From: Oscillospiraceae bacterium
GTDB taxonomy: Bacteria; Bacillota; Clostridia; Oscillospirales; Oscillospiraceae
Direction: 5' to 3'
Assembly: GCA_022846095.1 (NCBI GenBank)
Contig: AP025583.1
Coordinates: forward strand, 2,480,001-2,544,000
Length of the DNA stretch: 64,000 nucleotides
Both the position numbers and the translations under genes were made by a program. Of the stretch, positions 16,729-25,274 are shown in pieces (positions within the stretch are counted from its first letter, which is position 1; every line of letters begins with the position of its first letter). A model generated the notes under the pieces. That model made no database searches, was not told the DNA's origin, and saw only the letters and a list, made by a program, of their open reading frames with translations.

Positions 16729-17374
16729 GTAAGCGGGAATTTAGTAGTATGCCTTTCATAATTTCTGATAATTGCCTGGGATTTTCAACCATGGTCATGT
16801 GACAGGAGTCATGGATAAACACTAAATTCAGATGCTTTAAAACCTGTGTTGATAAATTTAAATCCTGAATTATAGCTGGATACTCAGGCATACCCCGGTC
16901 ACCGTAAATCGCATAAATATTCTGAGAGATTTCATTTACTAAATTGGTATAATCAAAATCAGCTTGAATTGAATTCAATAATTCAGCAGTATAGAATTCC
17001 CTTTCTTCATTTAGCATGTGGAGGATACTATTCCCATACTTTTTCATATTCTTTTGTGTCATTAAATTTCTATAAAATTCATGGGCAGGCTTTAAGTTTG
17101 TATCTAAATAAATTATTTTATCGACTCTCATTTTATGGTTTGCAACTAATTGCAGTGCAATGATACCGCCGAGACTATGGCCTATCATTGCATCATAACA
17201 ATGATGACCATAGTTTTTATAAACCCATTCAGTAATATCATCGACTTTATTTGCATGTAATGTTACCTCATGTGGGTACTCCACGTAATCAATTTCGAAG
17301 TTACTTAAATAAGGGCCTATATAATCCCATATGGCTTTTGTACAATTAACTCCGTAAAGTAGCATCAATCGCAT
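16721..17374 (-). CDS. alpha/beta hydrolase
   Basis: A 217-residue small alpha/beta hydrolase. LLYGVNCTKAIWDYIGPYL is the usual first strand and oxyanion region, the nucleophile elbow is GHSLGG, the acid is probably in AIYGDRGMPEYP, and the histidine is in IHDSCHMTMVENP. The substrate is unknown. GC is low, like the Vat-like gene 62 bases downstream, so both probably arrived together. No good ribosome binding site or promoter is seen, perhaps because a dispersed repeat end lies just upstream (about 17405-17430). Confidence 0.75.
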   Translation of the reverse strand: MRLMLLYGVNCTKAIWDYIGPYLSNFEIDYVEYPHEVTLHANKVDDITEWVYKNYGHHCYDAMIGHSLGGIIALQLVANHKMRVDKIIYLDTNLKPAHEFYRNLMTQKNMKKYGNSILHMLNEEREFYTAELLNSIQADFDYTNLVNEISQNIYAIYGDRGMPEYPAIIQDLNLSTQVLKHLNLVFIHDSCHMTMVENPRQLSEIMKGILLNSRLPD

Positions 17375-17596
17375 AATTCATTTCCATCCATAAATTAAAG
17401 TTTGTCGAGTGCGCCTTATCCGCCTGAGACGCACAAAGCAGCTTTTCGTTTGTCGCTCTTTAATACTTCATGCGCATTTTATCATGCAGACAAACGATTT
17501 GCAATGTGCCGTCAAACCGCCGCAGCGTTACAATCAGAACAGAAGGAGAAGCGGGGGCTTTTTGTGCGCAAAGCGGGGCGCTGCACCGCATTTCGT
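17375..17596. other. intergenic stretch with a partial dispersed-repeat end
   Basis: GTGCGCCTTATCCGCCTGAGACGCAC at 17408-17433 (quoted by its core CTTATCCGCCTGAG) matches the end motif of the dispersed repeats described below. Short overlapping open frames here have no ribosome binding site or recognisable product. Nothing else is seen before the promoter at 17597. Confidence 0.5.
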
Positions 17597-17625
17597 TTGA
17601 CTGGGCAGGCGGAAAAGCGTATACT
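17597..17625 (+). promoter_or_regulatory. promoter of the Hpt / c-di-GMP / SDR operon
   Basis: TTGACT and TATACT are separated by 17 bases, 72 bases upstream of the Hpt start codon. Confidence 0.8.
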
Positions 17626-17696
17626 CATACTGTATCAATTGTCCGCCCGGAGACGGTTGCGCCGTGGGCCCGGGCCGGTTAGGGAGTGATTGCGGC

Positions 17697-18059
17697 ATGA
17701 ATATCGAGACAGTCGTCGCGCTTAAGGCGGCGGGCGTGGACACCGAGGGGGCCCTCAACCGGTTCAGCGGGAACGCGGCGCTCTACGAGCGGTTTTTATT
17801 GCAGTTCCCCAAGGACGGGAATTTCGGCCTGATAGGGCCCGCCCTTGCGGCGGGGGATATGGACGCGGCCCTGCGCGCGGCCCACACGCTCAAGGGCGTG
17901 TCGGGCAACCTGGGGCTGAAGCGGCTCTACGACGCCTGCTCCGAGACGGTGCGCCTGATCCGCGCGGGGGAGGCGCGGCAGGCGGCGGCGTCCTACGGCG
18001 CGCTGGCCGCGGCCTACACGGAGGTGTGCGCGGCGCTCCCGCGGCCGGAGGGGGCGTAG
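17697..18059 (+). CDS. Hpt (histidine phosphotransfer) domain protein
   Basis: A 120-residue stand-alone Hpt protein. The phospho-accepting histidine is H63 in AAHTLKGVSGNLGL, the standard AHxLKG motif, inside a predicted four-helix bundle. It shuttles phosphoryl groups between a hybrid kinase and a receiver domain. AGGGAG lies seven to eight bases before the ATG. The next gene, two bases on, begins with a receiver domain and is its likely partner. No histidine kinase is present in the operon, so the phosphate donor must be encoded elsewhere. Confidence 0.85.
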   Translation: MNIETVVALKAAGVDTEGALNRFSGNAALYERFLLQFPKDGNFGLIGPALAAGDMDAALRAAHTLKGVSGNLGLKRLYDACSETVRLIRAGEARQAAASYGALAAAYTEVCAALPRPEGA

Positions 18060-18061
18060 GG

Positions 18062-21000
18062 ATGGACAAGCGGGACACGATCCTCATTGTGGACGATATG
18101 GAGATCAACCGCGCCATCCTCCGGGGCCTGTTCGAGCGGGACTACAACCTGCTGGAGGCGGAGAACGGCGAGCAGGCCCTCATGCTGCTGGAGCAGTGCC
18201 ACGAGAAAATCGCCTGTATGCTGCTGGACGTGGTGATGCCGGTGAAGGACGGCTACCAGGTGCTCACCGAGATGGGGGAGCGGGGCCGCCTGGCCGAGGT
18301 GCCTGTGGTGGTGATCACGGCGGAGGGATCGGCGGAGAACGAGGTGCGGGCCTTTGACCTGGGCGCCTCGGACATCGTGATGAAGCCCTTCGAGCCCTAC
18401 GTGGTCAAGCGCCGGGTGCAGAACATCGTGGAGCTCAACCGCCACCAGCTGCACCTGGAGGAGCTGGTGGACGAGCAGGCCGACAAGCTGCGCCAGTCCA
18501 ACGAGGTGATGATCGACGCGCTCTCCTCCGTCATCGAGTACCGCAGCCTGGAGTCGGGCCAGCATATCCTGCGTATCCGCATGTTCACCAAGATCCTGCT
18601 GGAGGACGTGGAGCGCAGCTACCGGGAGTACAACCTGGACGAGCGGAACATCGCCATCATCGCCAGCGCCGCGGCCATGCACGACATCGGCAAGATCGCC
18701 ATCCCGGACGCCATCCTCAACAAGCCCGGCCCCCTGACGAAAGAGGAGTTCGAGGTCATGAAGACCCACTCGGCCAAGGGCTGCGAGATCCTGGCCAGCC
18801 TGGACGGGATGGGGGACGAGGAGTATCTGCGCTACGCATACAACATCTGCCGCTACCACCACGAGCGCTGGGACGGCAGGGGGTACCCGGACGGGCTGAA
18901 GGGGGACAACATCCCGGTGTGCGCCCAGGTGGTGGGCATCGCCGACGCCTACGACGCGCTGACCACCGACCGGGTGTACAAAAAGGCCTTCCCCCACGAG
19001 CAGGCCTTCAACATGATTCTCAACGGCGAGTGCGGGGCCTTTTCCCCCCGGCTGCTGGAGTGCTTCAAAAACGTGCGCGCGCAGTTTGCCGAGCTCTCCC
19101 GCGCCTACGCGGACGGGCGCTCCCCCAAGGCCGACCGCTTCGGGGCCCAGGCCGCGCCCAAGCTGCGCTACGCCACCCAGGACACCCTGCAGCAGGGGCA
19201 GACCAAGTACTTCTCCCTGCTGCGCTACCTGAACTGCGCGGTGATGGAGGTGGATCTCAACACGGGGATCTACCACCTGGTCTACGTGCCCAGCACCGAT
19301 TTTGAACTGCTGCGCACCGGCGGCAGCTTTGAGGAGGCCATCTGCAACTTCGCCCAGGGCTCGGTCCACCCCGACGACCGGGCGCAGGTGGTGGAGGGGC
19401 TGGACGGCTACGTGCGCACCTTTTTTGAGGACGGCCTGATGAAGCGCGATCGCCGCTACCGGGTGTACAGCCACGCCGACGGGGGCTACCGCTGGTGCGA
19501 GGCCACCATGCTCCGCCTGGATACCGGCGACCCCAAGCAGCGCCGGGCCTTTATCGTCTGGCGCCCCATGGAGCCGGACGAGGCGGCGGGCCGCCGCCGG
19601 GAGGAGGAGCGGGCGAGCCGGGAGCTGCTGGACAGTGTGATGGGCGGCATCCTGCTGTGCCGGAACGACCAGTGGTTCACCCTCAAGCAGATCAGCGAGA
19701 GCTTCACCCGCCTGACCGGGTACGATCAGGCGCAGCTGGAGCGCCGCTTCCAAGGCCGCTACCTGAACCTCATCTACCCCGCCGACCGGGAGGAGACCCT
19801 GGAGCAGACCCGGGAGCAGCTGCGCGCGGGCAACGCCATCGAGGTGGAGTACCGCCTGGCCTGCGCGGACGGGCGGACCATCTGGGTGCTGGAGAAGAGC
19901 CGCCTCATGACCGACGGGGACGGGGAGGAGTACTTCTACTGCGCGCTGGTGGACGTGACCCAGTCCAAGAGCGCCCAGGAGGAGCTACGCCTCACCCTGG
20001 AGCGGCACAAGATCATCATGGACCAGACCAACGACATCATCTTCGAGTGGGACATCGCCAGGGATACCCTGATCTACTCAAGCAACTGGGAGACCAAGTT
20101 CGGCTACACCCCCATCCGGGACAACGTGAGGCGCAAAATGCTCACCGTCTCCCACATCTACCCGGAGGATCTGCCCGACTTTGCCCGCATCATGGACGAG
20201 ATGTCCACCGGCACGCCCTACGCCGAGGCCGAGTTCCGGGTGGCCAAGTCCGACGGGCGGTACATATGGTGCCGTATCCGGGCCAGCGCCCAGTTCGACG
20301 AGGCGGGCAGGCCCATCAAGGCGGTGGGGGTCATCGTGGACGTGGACGACGACCGGCGCACCGCCCAGGCCCTGCGGGACAAGGCGGAGCGGGACGGGCT
20401 GACCAAGCTGTACAACAAGCCCGCCGCCCGGCGGCAGGTGGAGGCCTACCTGGAGGAGCGCTCCGGCCGGGAGCGGGCGGCCCTGCTCATCATCGACGTG
20501 GACAACTTCAAGCAGGTCAACGACCGCTACGGCCATATGTTCGGGGACGCGGTGCTCACCGAGATCGCCGGGGAGATCCGCAAGCTCTTCCGGGGCGGGG
20601 ACATCATCTCCCGCATCGGCGGGGACGAGTTCCTGGTGTTCCTGCGCCGCATCCCGGACACGGGGCTGGCGGCCGACCGGGCCGCGCAGCTCATCGCCGC
20701 CTTCCAGAGCCTGTTCCGGGAGCACCTGGCGGACTGCCGCCTGTCGTGCAGCATCGGCGTATCCTTCTGCCCGGAGGACGGCACCAGCTTCCAGGAGCTG
20801 TTCCAGCGGGCCGACCGGGCCCTCTACCGGGCCAAAAACCAGGGCAAGGACCGCTACGTGCTCTACGACCGGCAGGCCATGGATCTGGCCCCCGGCGCGG
20901 GGGAGGGGGCGCAGAGCGCCGCCAGCACCCGCATCGACTCGGACGACAGCCGGGCCGGCGCGGCCACCGACCTGATCCGCCAGACCTTCCGCCAGCTCTA

Positions 21001-21847
21001 CGAGGCCAACGACCTGGACGGGGCGGTGCACTCCATCCTGGAGCTGGTGGGCCTGCAGTTCAACCTGAGCCGGGCCTACATCTTCGAGTGCCCGCCGGAG
21101 GAGGACTTCTGCCGGGACACCTTCGAGTGGCACGCCGCCGGGGTGCCCGCCGGGGTGGGCACGGTCCACCCGGTGCGGGACGAGGGGCTGGGCGGCTACT
21201 ACCCGGACCACTTCAACGAGGCGGGCATCTTCTACTGCCCGAACGTGGACGGCCTGCCCGGCCCCCAGCGGGACGTGCTGCGCCGGCAGGGCATCAAATC
21301 CATGCTCCAGTGCGCCATGCGGGAGGGGGGCGCCTTCCGGGGGTACGTGGGCTTCGACGACTGCAACATGCGCCGGCTGTGGACCCAGGAGCAGATTGAC
21401 GCCATCACCTTCGTCTCCGAGCTGCTGTCGGTGTTCCTGCTGAAAAAGCGGGCCCAGGAGCGCTCGGACCGGGCGGCGGAGGACATGCGCCTGGTGCTGG
21501 ACAACCAGGACGCGTGGATTTACGTCGTGGACCCGGACACCATGCAGCTGCTCTTCGTCAACGCCAAGACCCACGAGCTCACCCCCCACGCCGATGTGGG
21601 TATGCGGTGCCACCGGGAGTTCCTGAACCGGGACGGCGTGTGCCCGGGCTGCCCGGTCAGGGACATCCGCGCGGTAGGGCGGCGCTCCACCGAGTTTTAC
21701 AACGACGTGCTGGACATCTGGTCCGCGGTAGACGCGGCACTCATCCACTGGGGCGGGCGGGAGGCCTGCCTGGTGAGCTGCCACGATATTACCCCGTATA
21801 AAAAGCTGGAAGCGAACACAAAAACGGAACAGGAGGAAGTAAAATGA
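18062..21847 (+). CDS. multidomain c-di-GMP protein: REC, HD-GYP, PAS x3, GGDEF, GAF, PAS
   Basis: A 1261-residue cytoplasmic regulator. In order: receiver (residues 5-125, phospho-acceptor D56 in LLDVVMP, lysine K108), HD-GYP phosphodiesterase (HD at 207-208, HH at 266-267, GYP at 274-276), a PAS-like module (about 385-505), PAS (525-640), PAS (650-765), GGDEF (motif 853-857, inhibitory site R844-x-x-D847 exactly five residues before it), GAF (about 985-1130) and a last PAS (1140-1245) with CPGCPV. Both catalytic motifs for making and breaking c-di-GMP are intact. No transmembrane segment is seen. Its TGA overlaps the ATG of the SDR gene. Input probably comes by phosphorelay through the Hpt protein. 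Confidence 0.9.
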   Translation: MDKRDTILIVDDMEINRAILRGLFERDYNLLEAENGEQALMLLEQCHEKIACMLLDVVMPVKDGYQVLTEMGERGRLAEVPVVVITAEGSAENEVRAFDLGASDIVMKPFEPYVVKRRVQNIVELNRHQLHLEELVDEQADKLRQSNEVMIDALSSVIEYRSLESGQHILRIRMFTKILLEDVERSYREYNLDERNIAIIASAAAMHDIGKIAIPDAILNKPGPLTKEEFEVMKTHSAKGCEILASLDGMGDEEYLRYAYNICRYHHERWDGRGYPDGLKGDNIPVCAQVVGIADAYDALTTDRVYKKAFPHEQAFNMILNGECGAFSPRLLECFKNVRAQFAELSRAYADGRSPKADRFGAQAAPKLRYATQDTLQQGQTKYFSLLRYLNCAVMEVDLNTGIYHLVYVPSTDFELLRTGGSFEEAICNFAQGSVHPDDRAQVVEGLDGYVRTFFEDGLMKRDRRYRVYSHADGGYRWCEATMLRLDTGDPKQRRAFIVWRPMEPDEAAGRRREEERASRELLDSVMGGILLCRNDQWFTLKQISESFTRLTGYDQAQLERRFQGRYLNLIYPADREETLEQTREQLRAGNAIEVEYRLACADGRTIWVLEKSRLMTDGDGEEYFYCALVDVTQSKSAQEELRLTLERHKIIMDQTNDIIFEWDIARDTLIYSSNWETKFGYTPIRDNVRRKMLTVSHIYPEDLPDFARIMDEMSTGTPYAEAEFRVAKSDGRYIWCRIRASAQFDEAGRPIKAVGVIVDVDDDRRTAQALRDKAERDGLTKLYNKPAARRQVEAYLEERSGRERAALLIIDVDNFKQVNDRYGHMFGDAVLTEIAGEIRKLFRGGDIISRIGGDEFLVFLRRIPDTGLAADRAAQLIAAFQSLFREHLADCRLSCSIGVSFCPEDGTSFQELFQRADRALYRAKNQGKDRYVLYDRQAMDLAPGAGEGAQSAASTRIDSDDSRAGAATDLIRQTFRQLYEANDLDGAVHSILELVGLQFNLSRAYIFECPPEEDFCRDTFEWHAAGVPAGVGTVHPVRDEGLGGYYPDHFNEAGIFYCPNVDGLPGPQRDVLRRQGIKSMLQCAMREGGAFRGYVGFDDCNMRRLWTQEQIDAITFVSELLSVFLLKKRAQERSDRAAEDMRLVLDNQDAWIYVVDPDTMQLLFVNAKTHELTPHADVGMRCHREFLNRDGVCPGCPVRDIRAVGRRSTEFYNDVLDIWSAVDAALIHWGGREACLVSCHDITPYKKLEANTKTEQEEVK

Positions 21848-22671
21848 CCGTATTCAAGGACCGCTTTGCCGGGAAGACCATGCTGGTGACCGGGGGCACC
21901 TCGGGCATCGGCAAGGCCGCCTGCCTGCGGGCGGGGGCCGAGGGGGCCAACGTCGTCGTCGTGGGCCGCAACGCCCAGCGCGGGCAGGCCGTGGTGGACG
22001 AGATCGTCCAGGGCGGCGGCAAGGCCATCTTCATGGCGGCCGACATGACCTCGGAGGCGAGCATCATGGCCCTCTTCGAGCAGATCGACGCGCTGGTGGG
22101 GCCCGTGGACCTGGCGGTGAACAACGCAGGCGTGGTGGGCCACGGCGAGCGCATCGACGAGATGCCCACCGAGGAGTGGAACCGGGTCATCAATACCAAC
22201 CTGAGCGGCGTGTTCTTCTGCTGCCGGGAGGAGTCCAAGCGGATGATCGCCCGTGGCCAGGGCGGCGCCATCGTCAACGTGGCCTCGGTGGCCGGCCTGA
22301 CCGGCTTCTACCGCGCCACCGCCTACGTGGCCTCCAAGCACGCGGTGAACGGCCTGACCAAGGCCATGGCCAGCGACCTGGCCCCCTTCAACATCCGCGT
22401 CAACTCCATCAACCCCGCCAACACCACCACCCCGCTCACCGATGCCTCCGCCGCCGAGGTCAAGGCCAAGCTGGGCGCGGCCATGGCGTCCGGCAAGAGC
22501 CTGGACGAGGCCAAGGCCGACACCATGATCGGCGGTAAGACCATGGCCCTCATCAAGCGCAACTCCGAGCCGGAGGAGCAGGCGGCGGCTATCCTCTACC
22601 TGCTCAGCGACGACGCCTCCTTCATCACCGGCGCCGCGGTGGGCACCGACGGCGGTTTTACCTCCTACTAA
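21844..22671 (+). CDS. short-chain dehydrogenase/reductase
   Basis: A 275-residue classical SDR. The cofactor motif TGGTSGIGK is at residues 16-24, NNAG follows, the catalytic set is the Ser of VNVASVAG with YVASK (Tyr and Lys), and the C-terminal GAAVGTDGGFTSY is standard. It is an NAD(P)-dependent oxidoreductase of unknown substrate. An insertion of about 20 residues (AAMASGKSLDEAKAD) lies in the substrate loop. The ATG overlaps the stop of the signalling gene (ATGA), so expression is tied to it, which is unusual for a metabolic enzyme. Confidence 0.88.
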   Translation: MTVFKDRFAGKTMLVTGGTSGIGKAACLRAGAEGANVVVVGRNAQRGQAVVDEIVQGGGKAIFMAADMTSEASIMALFEQIDALVGPVDLAVNNAGVVGHGERIDEMPTEEWNRVINTNLSGVFFCCREESKRMIARGQGGAIVNVASVAGLTGFYRATAYVASKHAVNGLTKAMASDLAPFNIRVNSINPANTTTPLTDASAAEVKAKLGAAMASGKSLDEAKADTMIGGKTMALIKRNSEPEEQAAAILYLLSDDASFITGAAVGTDGGFTSY

Positions 22672-22696
22672 AGACCGAATCACCGGTTGGCACAAG

Positions 22697-22727
22697 TCTA
22701 TGTAGAGCGGCTAAGGCGGATAAGGCG
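22697..22727. repeat. partial dispersed-repeat end
   Basis: The stretch around GCGGCTAAGGCGGATAAGG is the reverse complement of the right end of the repeat at 25717-25732 and shares the neighbouring AGTCTAT. Only this end is present. Confidence 0.55.
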
Positions 22728-22763
22728 GCCGAGGAGCCCCAGGCCGAATAATACCCCTCATGC

Positions 22764-22803
22764 ACAGGGAGGCAGGTACCGAGGGTACCTGCCTCCCTGT
22801 TTT
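22764..22803 (+). terminator. terminator of the Hpt-SDR operon
   Basis: A 17-base perfect stem (ACAGGGAGGCAGGTACC facing its complement) with loop GAG runs into TTTT. Confidence 0.9.
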
Positions 22804-22811
22804 GCGACCGC

Positions 22812-24182
22812 CTAAAGGCCGTAGCGCCCTTTTTTCTGGTACAGCGTGGCCCGGCTCACCCCCAAAATGCGGGCGGCCTGGGCCACGTTGCCCGCCGTGT
22901 CGGCCAGCGCCCGCGCCACAGCCGCGCGCTCGGCCTGCTCCAGGGAGGGGCAGGCCCCCTCCCCGGCGGGGTCCTGCTCCTCCCCCAGGGCCTCGGCGTA
23001 GCCCTCCGCCCCGGCGGCGAGGGCCTGGCGCACCCGCTCCTCGGTGATCTGCTCCCCGCCCCACCACACGGCCAGGCGGCGCACCGCGTTCTTGAGCTGG
23101 CGCACGTTGCCCGGCCAGGGCCTGCGCCGGAGGTAGTCCATGGCCGCCGGGGACAGCCGCAGCCGCCCCTGGGAGAAGTGGTCCACCAGCAGCGGGATGT
23201 CCTGCGTCCGGCTGCGCAGCGGCGGCAGGAAAATCTCCAGCACCGAGAGCCGGTAGTACAGATCCGCCCGGAACTGGCCCGTGCGGCTCATGGCGGGCAG
23301 GTTGCGGTTGGTGGCCGAGATGACCCCCGCCCGGAAGGGGATTACCCGCCTGCCCCCCACCCGCTCAAACTCCCGGGACTCCAGCACCCGCAGCAGCTTG
23401 CCCTGGAGGGCGGGGGGCATGTCCCCGATCTCGTCCAGCAGGATGTCGCCCCCCGCCGCCAGCTCAAATTTCCCGGCCCGGGCCGCGTCCGCCCCGGTGA
23501 AGGCCCCCTTCTCGTGGCCGAAGAGCTCGCTCTCCAGCAGGTTTTCCGGGATGGCGGTGCAGTTGAGGGTGATATAGGGGGCGAAGGCGGCGCCGTGCCG
23601 GGCGCTGTGGATGGCCCCGGCCACGATCTCCTTGCCCGTGCCCGTCTCCCCGATGACCAGCACCGGCTCCCCGCTCCCCGCCGCCCGGCGGCACTGCTCC
23701 CGCAGCGCCTGGGCCGGTGGGCTCTCCCCCAAAAAGTCCTCGAAGGTATAGCCGCTGTCCGAGCGGGCGATGTTCTGGTAGATCTCCCCCACCTCGCCCT
23801 CCCCCGCCCCGGAGAAGATCTCCTTCACCGCGTTCAGGGAGCGGAAGAGCACCGTGCCCAGCACGCCGATGATCCGCCCCCCGTCCTCGATGGGGAAGAG
23901 GCTGGACACGCTCCTGCGGCCGTTGAGCTCCAGCAGCAGCCCGGTGGCGGGCCGCCCCGTCTCGATGACCCGGGTGAAGGGGGAGACGTTGTCCACCGCG
24001 GACACGTGTCTGCCCACCATGCTCTCCCGCTGCTCCAGCACCGGGTAGGCCCCCCGGCTGATGCGGATGATCCTGCACTGCGCGTCCACCAGGATGGATA
24101 CGTCGAACACCTTGTCCATCAGCTCGTCCAGCAGGCCGCCCCTGGTGTGGAGCGCCCGCTCGGAAAGGTGCAGCGCCTCCAT
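22812..24182 (-). CDS. sigma-54-dependent transcriptional activator
   Basis: A 456-residue enhancer-binding protein. Residues 1-130 are a PAS-like sensor, the AAA+ domain (about 150-375) has Walker A GETGTGKE, the sigma-54 contact loop GAFTGA within ELFGHEKGAFTGA, Walker B LLDEIGDM and the arginine finger region FRADLYYRLS. The C-terminal Fis-type helix-turn-helix is GNVAQAARILGVSRATLYQK. It needs RpoN, so the genome must encode sigma-54. It diverges from a gene with a near-perfect -24/-12 promoter, which is its obvious target. The PAS domain probably senses a small aromatic or redox signal. Confidence 0.92.
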   Translation of the reverse strand: MEALHLSERALHTRGGLLDELMDKVFDVSILVDAQCRIIRISRGAYPVLEQRESMVGRHVSAVDNVSPFTRVIETGRPATGLLLELNGRRSVSSLFPIEDGGRIIGVLGTVLFRSLNAVKEIFSGAGEGEVGEIYQNIARSDSGYTFEDFLGESPPAQALREQCRRAAGSGEPVLVIGETGTGKEIVAGAIHSARHGAAFAPYITLNCTAIPENLLESELFGHEKGAFTGADAARAGKFELAAGGDILLDEIGDMPPALQGKLLRVLESREFERVGGRRVIPFRAGVISATNRNLPAMSRTGQFRADLYYRLSVLEIFLPPLRSRTQDIPLLVDHFSQGRLRLSPAAMDYLRRRPWPGNVRQLKNAVRRLAVWWGGEQITEERVRQALAAGAEGYAEALGEEQDPAGEGACPSLEQAERAAVARALADTAGNVAQAARILGVSRATLYQKKGRYGL

Positions 24183-24207
24183 AGCCGTCCCCCCTTGTAT
24201 GATTTCT

Positions 24208-24256
24208 ATACACTACTATAACAGGTGTATGGTTTTTTGACAATAACCGTCCGGTA
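24208..24256 (+). promoter_or_regulatory. candidate enhancer sites for the sigma-54 activator
   Basis: ATACAC and GTGTAT face each other across 11 bases (24208-24230), and ACCG/CGGT face across two bases (24247-24256). They lie about 95-140 bases upstream of the -12 element, the usual distance for activator sites, between the two divergent genes. Confidence 0.45.
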
Positions 24257-24343
24257 ACCCATCCCCCCTGAAAAAACGGGTGCAAAACCGCCTCCGCCTG
24301 GGGCCCAGCGCCTTGGCGGTTTTCCACAAAAACGACCCGGAAT

Positions 24344-24359
24344 TGGCACGGTGCTTGCA
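24344..24359 (+). promoter_or_regulatory. sigma-54 (-24/-12) promoter
   Basis: TGGCAC, five bases, TTGCA matches the RpoN consensus at every defined position, with the GG and GC doublets 12 bases apart. Transcription should start near 24370, 25 bases before the hydrolase start codon. Confidence 0.9.
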
Positions 24360-24394
24360 TGCTTATGGTACAAATCAAGCGAGGAGTGACAGCC

Positions 24395-25198
24395 ATGAGC
24401 CAACGCCCTGTTTTGACCCCGGAGGAGCGGGCCCTCCCCTACGCCAAGTACTACGACCTGCCCGTCACCCCCATCCCGCCGGAGAAAATCGCCGTGCTGG
24501 AGGGGGGCCCCATGGACCCGGCGGACGCCCTGCCCATCCAGAACCGCAACGACCTCTTCCGCCCCGGGCGCCTGCCGGTGGAGGTGGGCTGGTGCGTGAT
24601 GCCCGACGGCACCGGCTACCTGTCCAACCGCACCGAGATGCCCGGCGTGACGGCGGAGATGTTCGAGTGGTGGTTCGCCTGGCACGGCCTGGAGGATCTG
24701 CGCTACCGCATCTGGGACCCGGAGGACCACTTCTACGCCCGCCAGCAGAACCGGGAAAAGGCCCTGGACGCCTCCCTGCCCATGCGGGAGCGCACCTGGG
24801 GCACCGTCCACCGGGTGCTGGAGGACATCGGCGGCGGCCCCGACGAGCTGATCCTGGAGTTCCGCTATCCCCATGAGCTGGGCTACCTGGAGGAGCAGGT
24901 GGGCACCCCGGCCTGCTCCGCGCTGATGTGCGCCAACGGCCACGGCCCCGTGCCCGGCCAGGGCGTGGCCGCGATTATGACCCACTTCGTCCGCGACATC
25001 CCCGGCGGCATCGAGCTGCGCAGCCGCTTCTGGATCGGCTGGGGGCTGGTGGACGGTAAGCTGGCCAAGCTCCTGCCCGACGGCGTGTCCGTTCCGCCCC
25101 AGGTGCCCATGGGCCTGTTCGCCCACAACCTGAAGGAGTTCGGCCACCTGGCCGCCATCCTGCCCCCCCTCTACGCAGAGCAGAAGGACAACTGGTAG
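24395..25198 (+). CDS. PhlG/phloretin-hydrolase family C-C hydrolase
   Basis: A 267-residue protein of the DAPG hydrolase (PhlG) family, which includes phloretin hydrolase of the gut bacterium Eubacterium ramulus. Family features seen are VGWCVMPDGTGYLSN, MFEWWFAWHGLE with H97, and HNLKEFG with H244 and E248, which by family would be zinc ligands. These enzymes split a C-C bond next to a phloroglucinol-type ring, releasing the acyl chain. GAGGAG lies eight bases before the ATG; an upstream in-frame ATG at 24359 overlaps the promoter and is rejected. Control by a sigma-54 activator points to induction by an aromatic substrate. The substrate itself is inferred only. Confidence 0.85.
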   Translation: MSQRPVLTPEERALPYAKYYDLPVTPIPPEKIAVLEGGPMDPADALPIQNRNDLFRPGRLPVEVGWCVMPDGTGYLSNRTEMPGVTAEMFEWWFAWHGLEDLRYRIWDPEDHFYARQQNREKALDASLPMRERTWGTVHRVLEDIGGGPDELILEFRYPHELGYLEEQVGTPACSALMCANGHGPVPGQGVAAIMTHFVRDIPGGIELRSRFWIGWGLVDGKLAKLLPDGVSVPPQVPMGLFAHNLKEFGHLAAILPPLYAEQKDNW

Positions 25199-25274
25199 CC
25201 CCCCGCGCAATCCGTTTCAATAGCTTGGAAGTCAGGTAATCTATGTACCGCTTATAGATGAAAGGATGTACACT

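Noticed and set aside
17402-17689. Three overlapping short plus-strand frames before the Hpt gene
   Set aside because: No ribosome binding sites; they overlap a dispersed-repeat end and a good promoter.
18014-19753. A 579-codon minus-strand open frame, and a 634-codon plus-strand frame at 19495-21399
   Set aside because: Both are shadows of the c-di-GMP gene with Arg/Gly/Pro-rich composition and no domains.
24359-24394. Upstream ATG as start of the PhlG-family gene
   Set aside because: It lies on the -12 element and before the predicted transcription start, and lacks a ribosome binding site.
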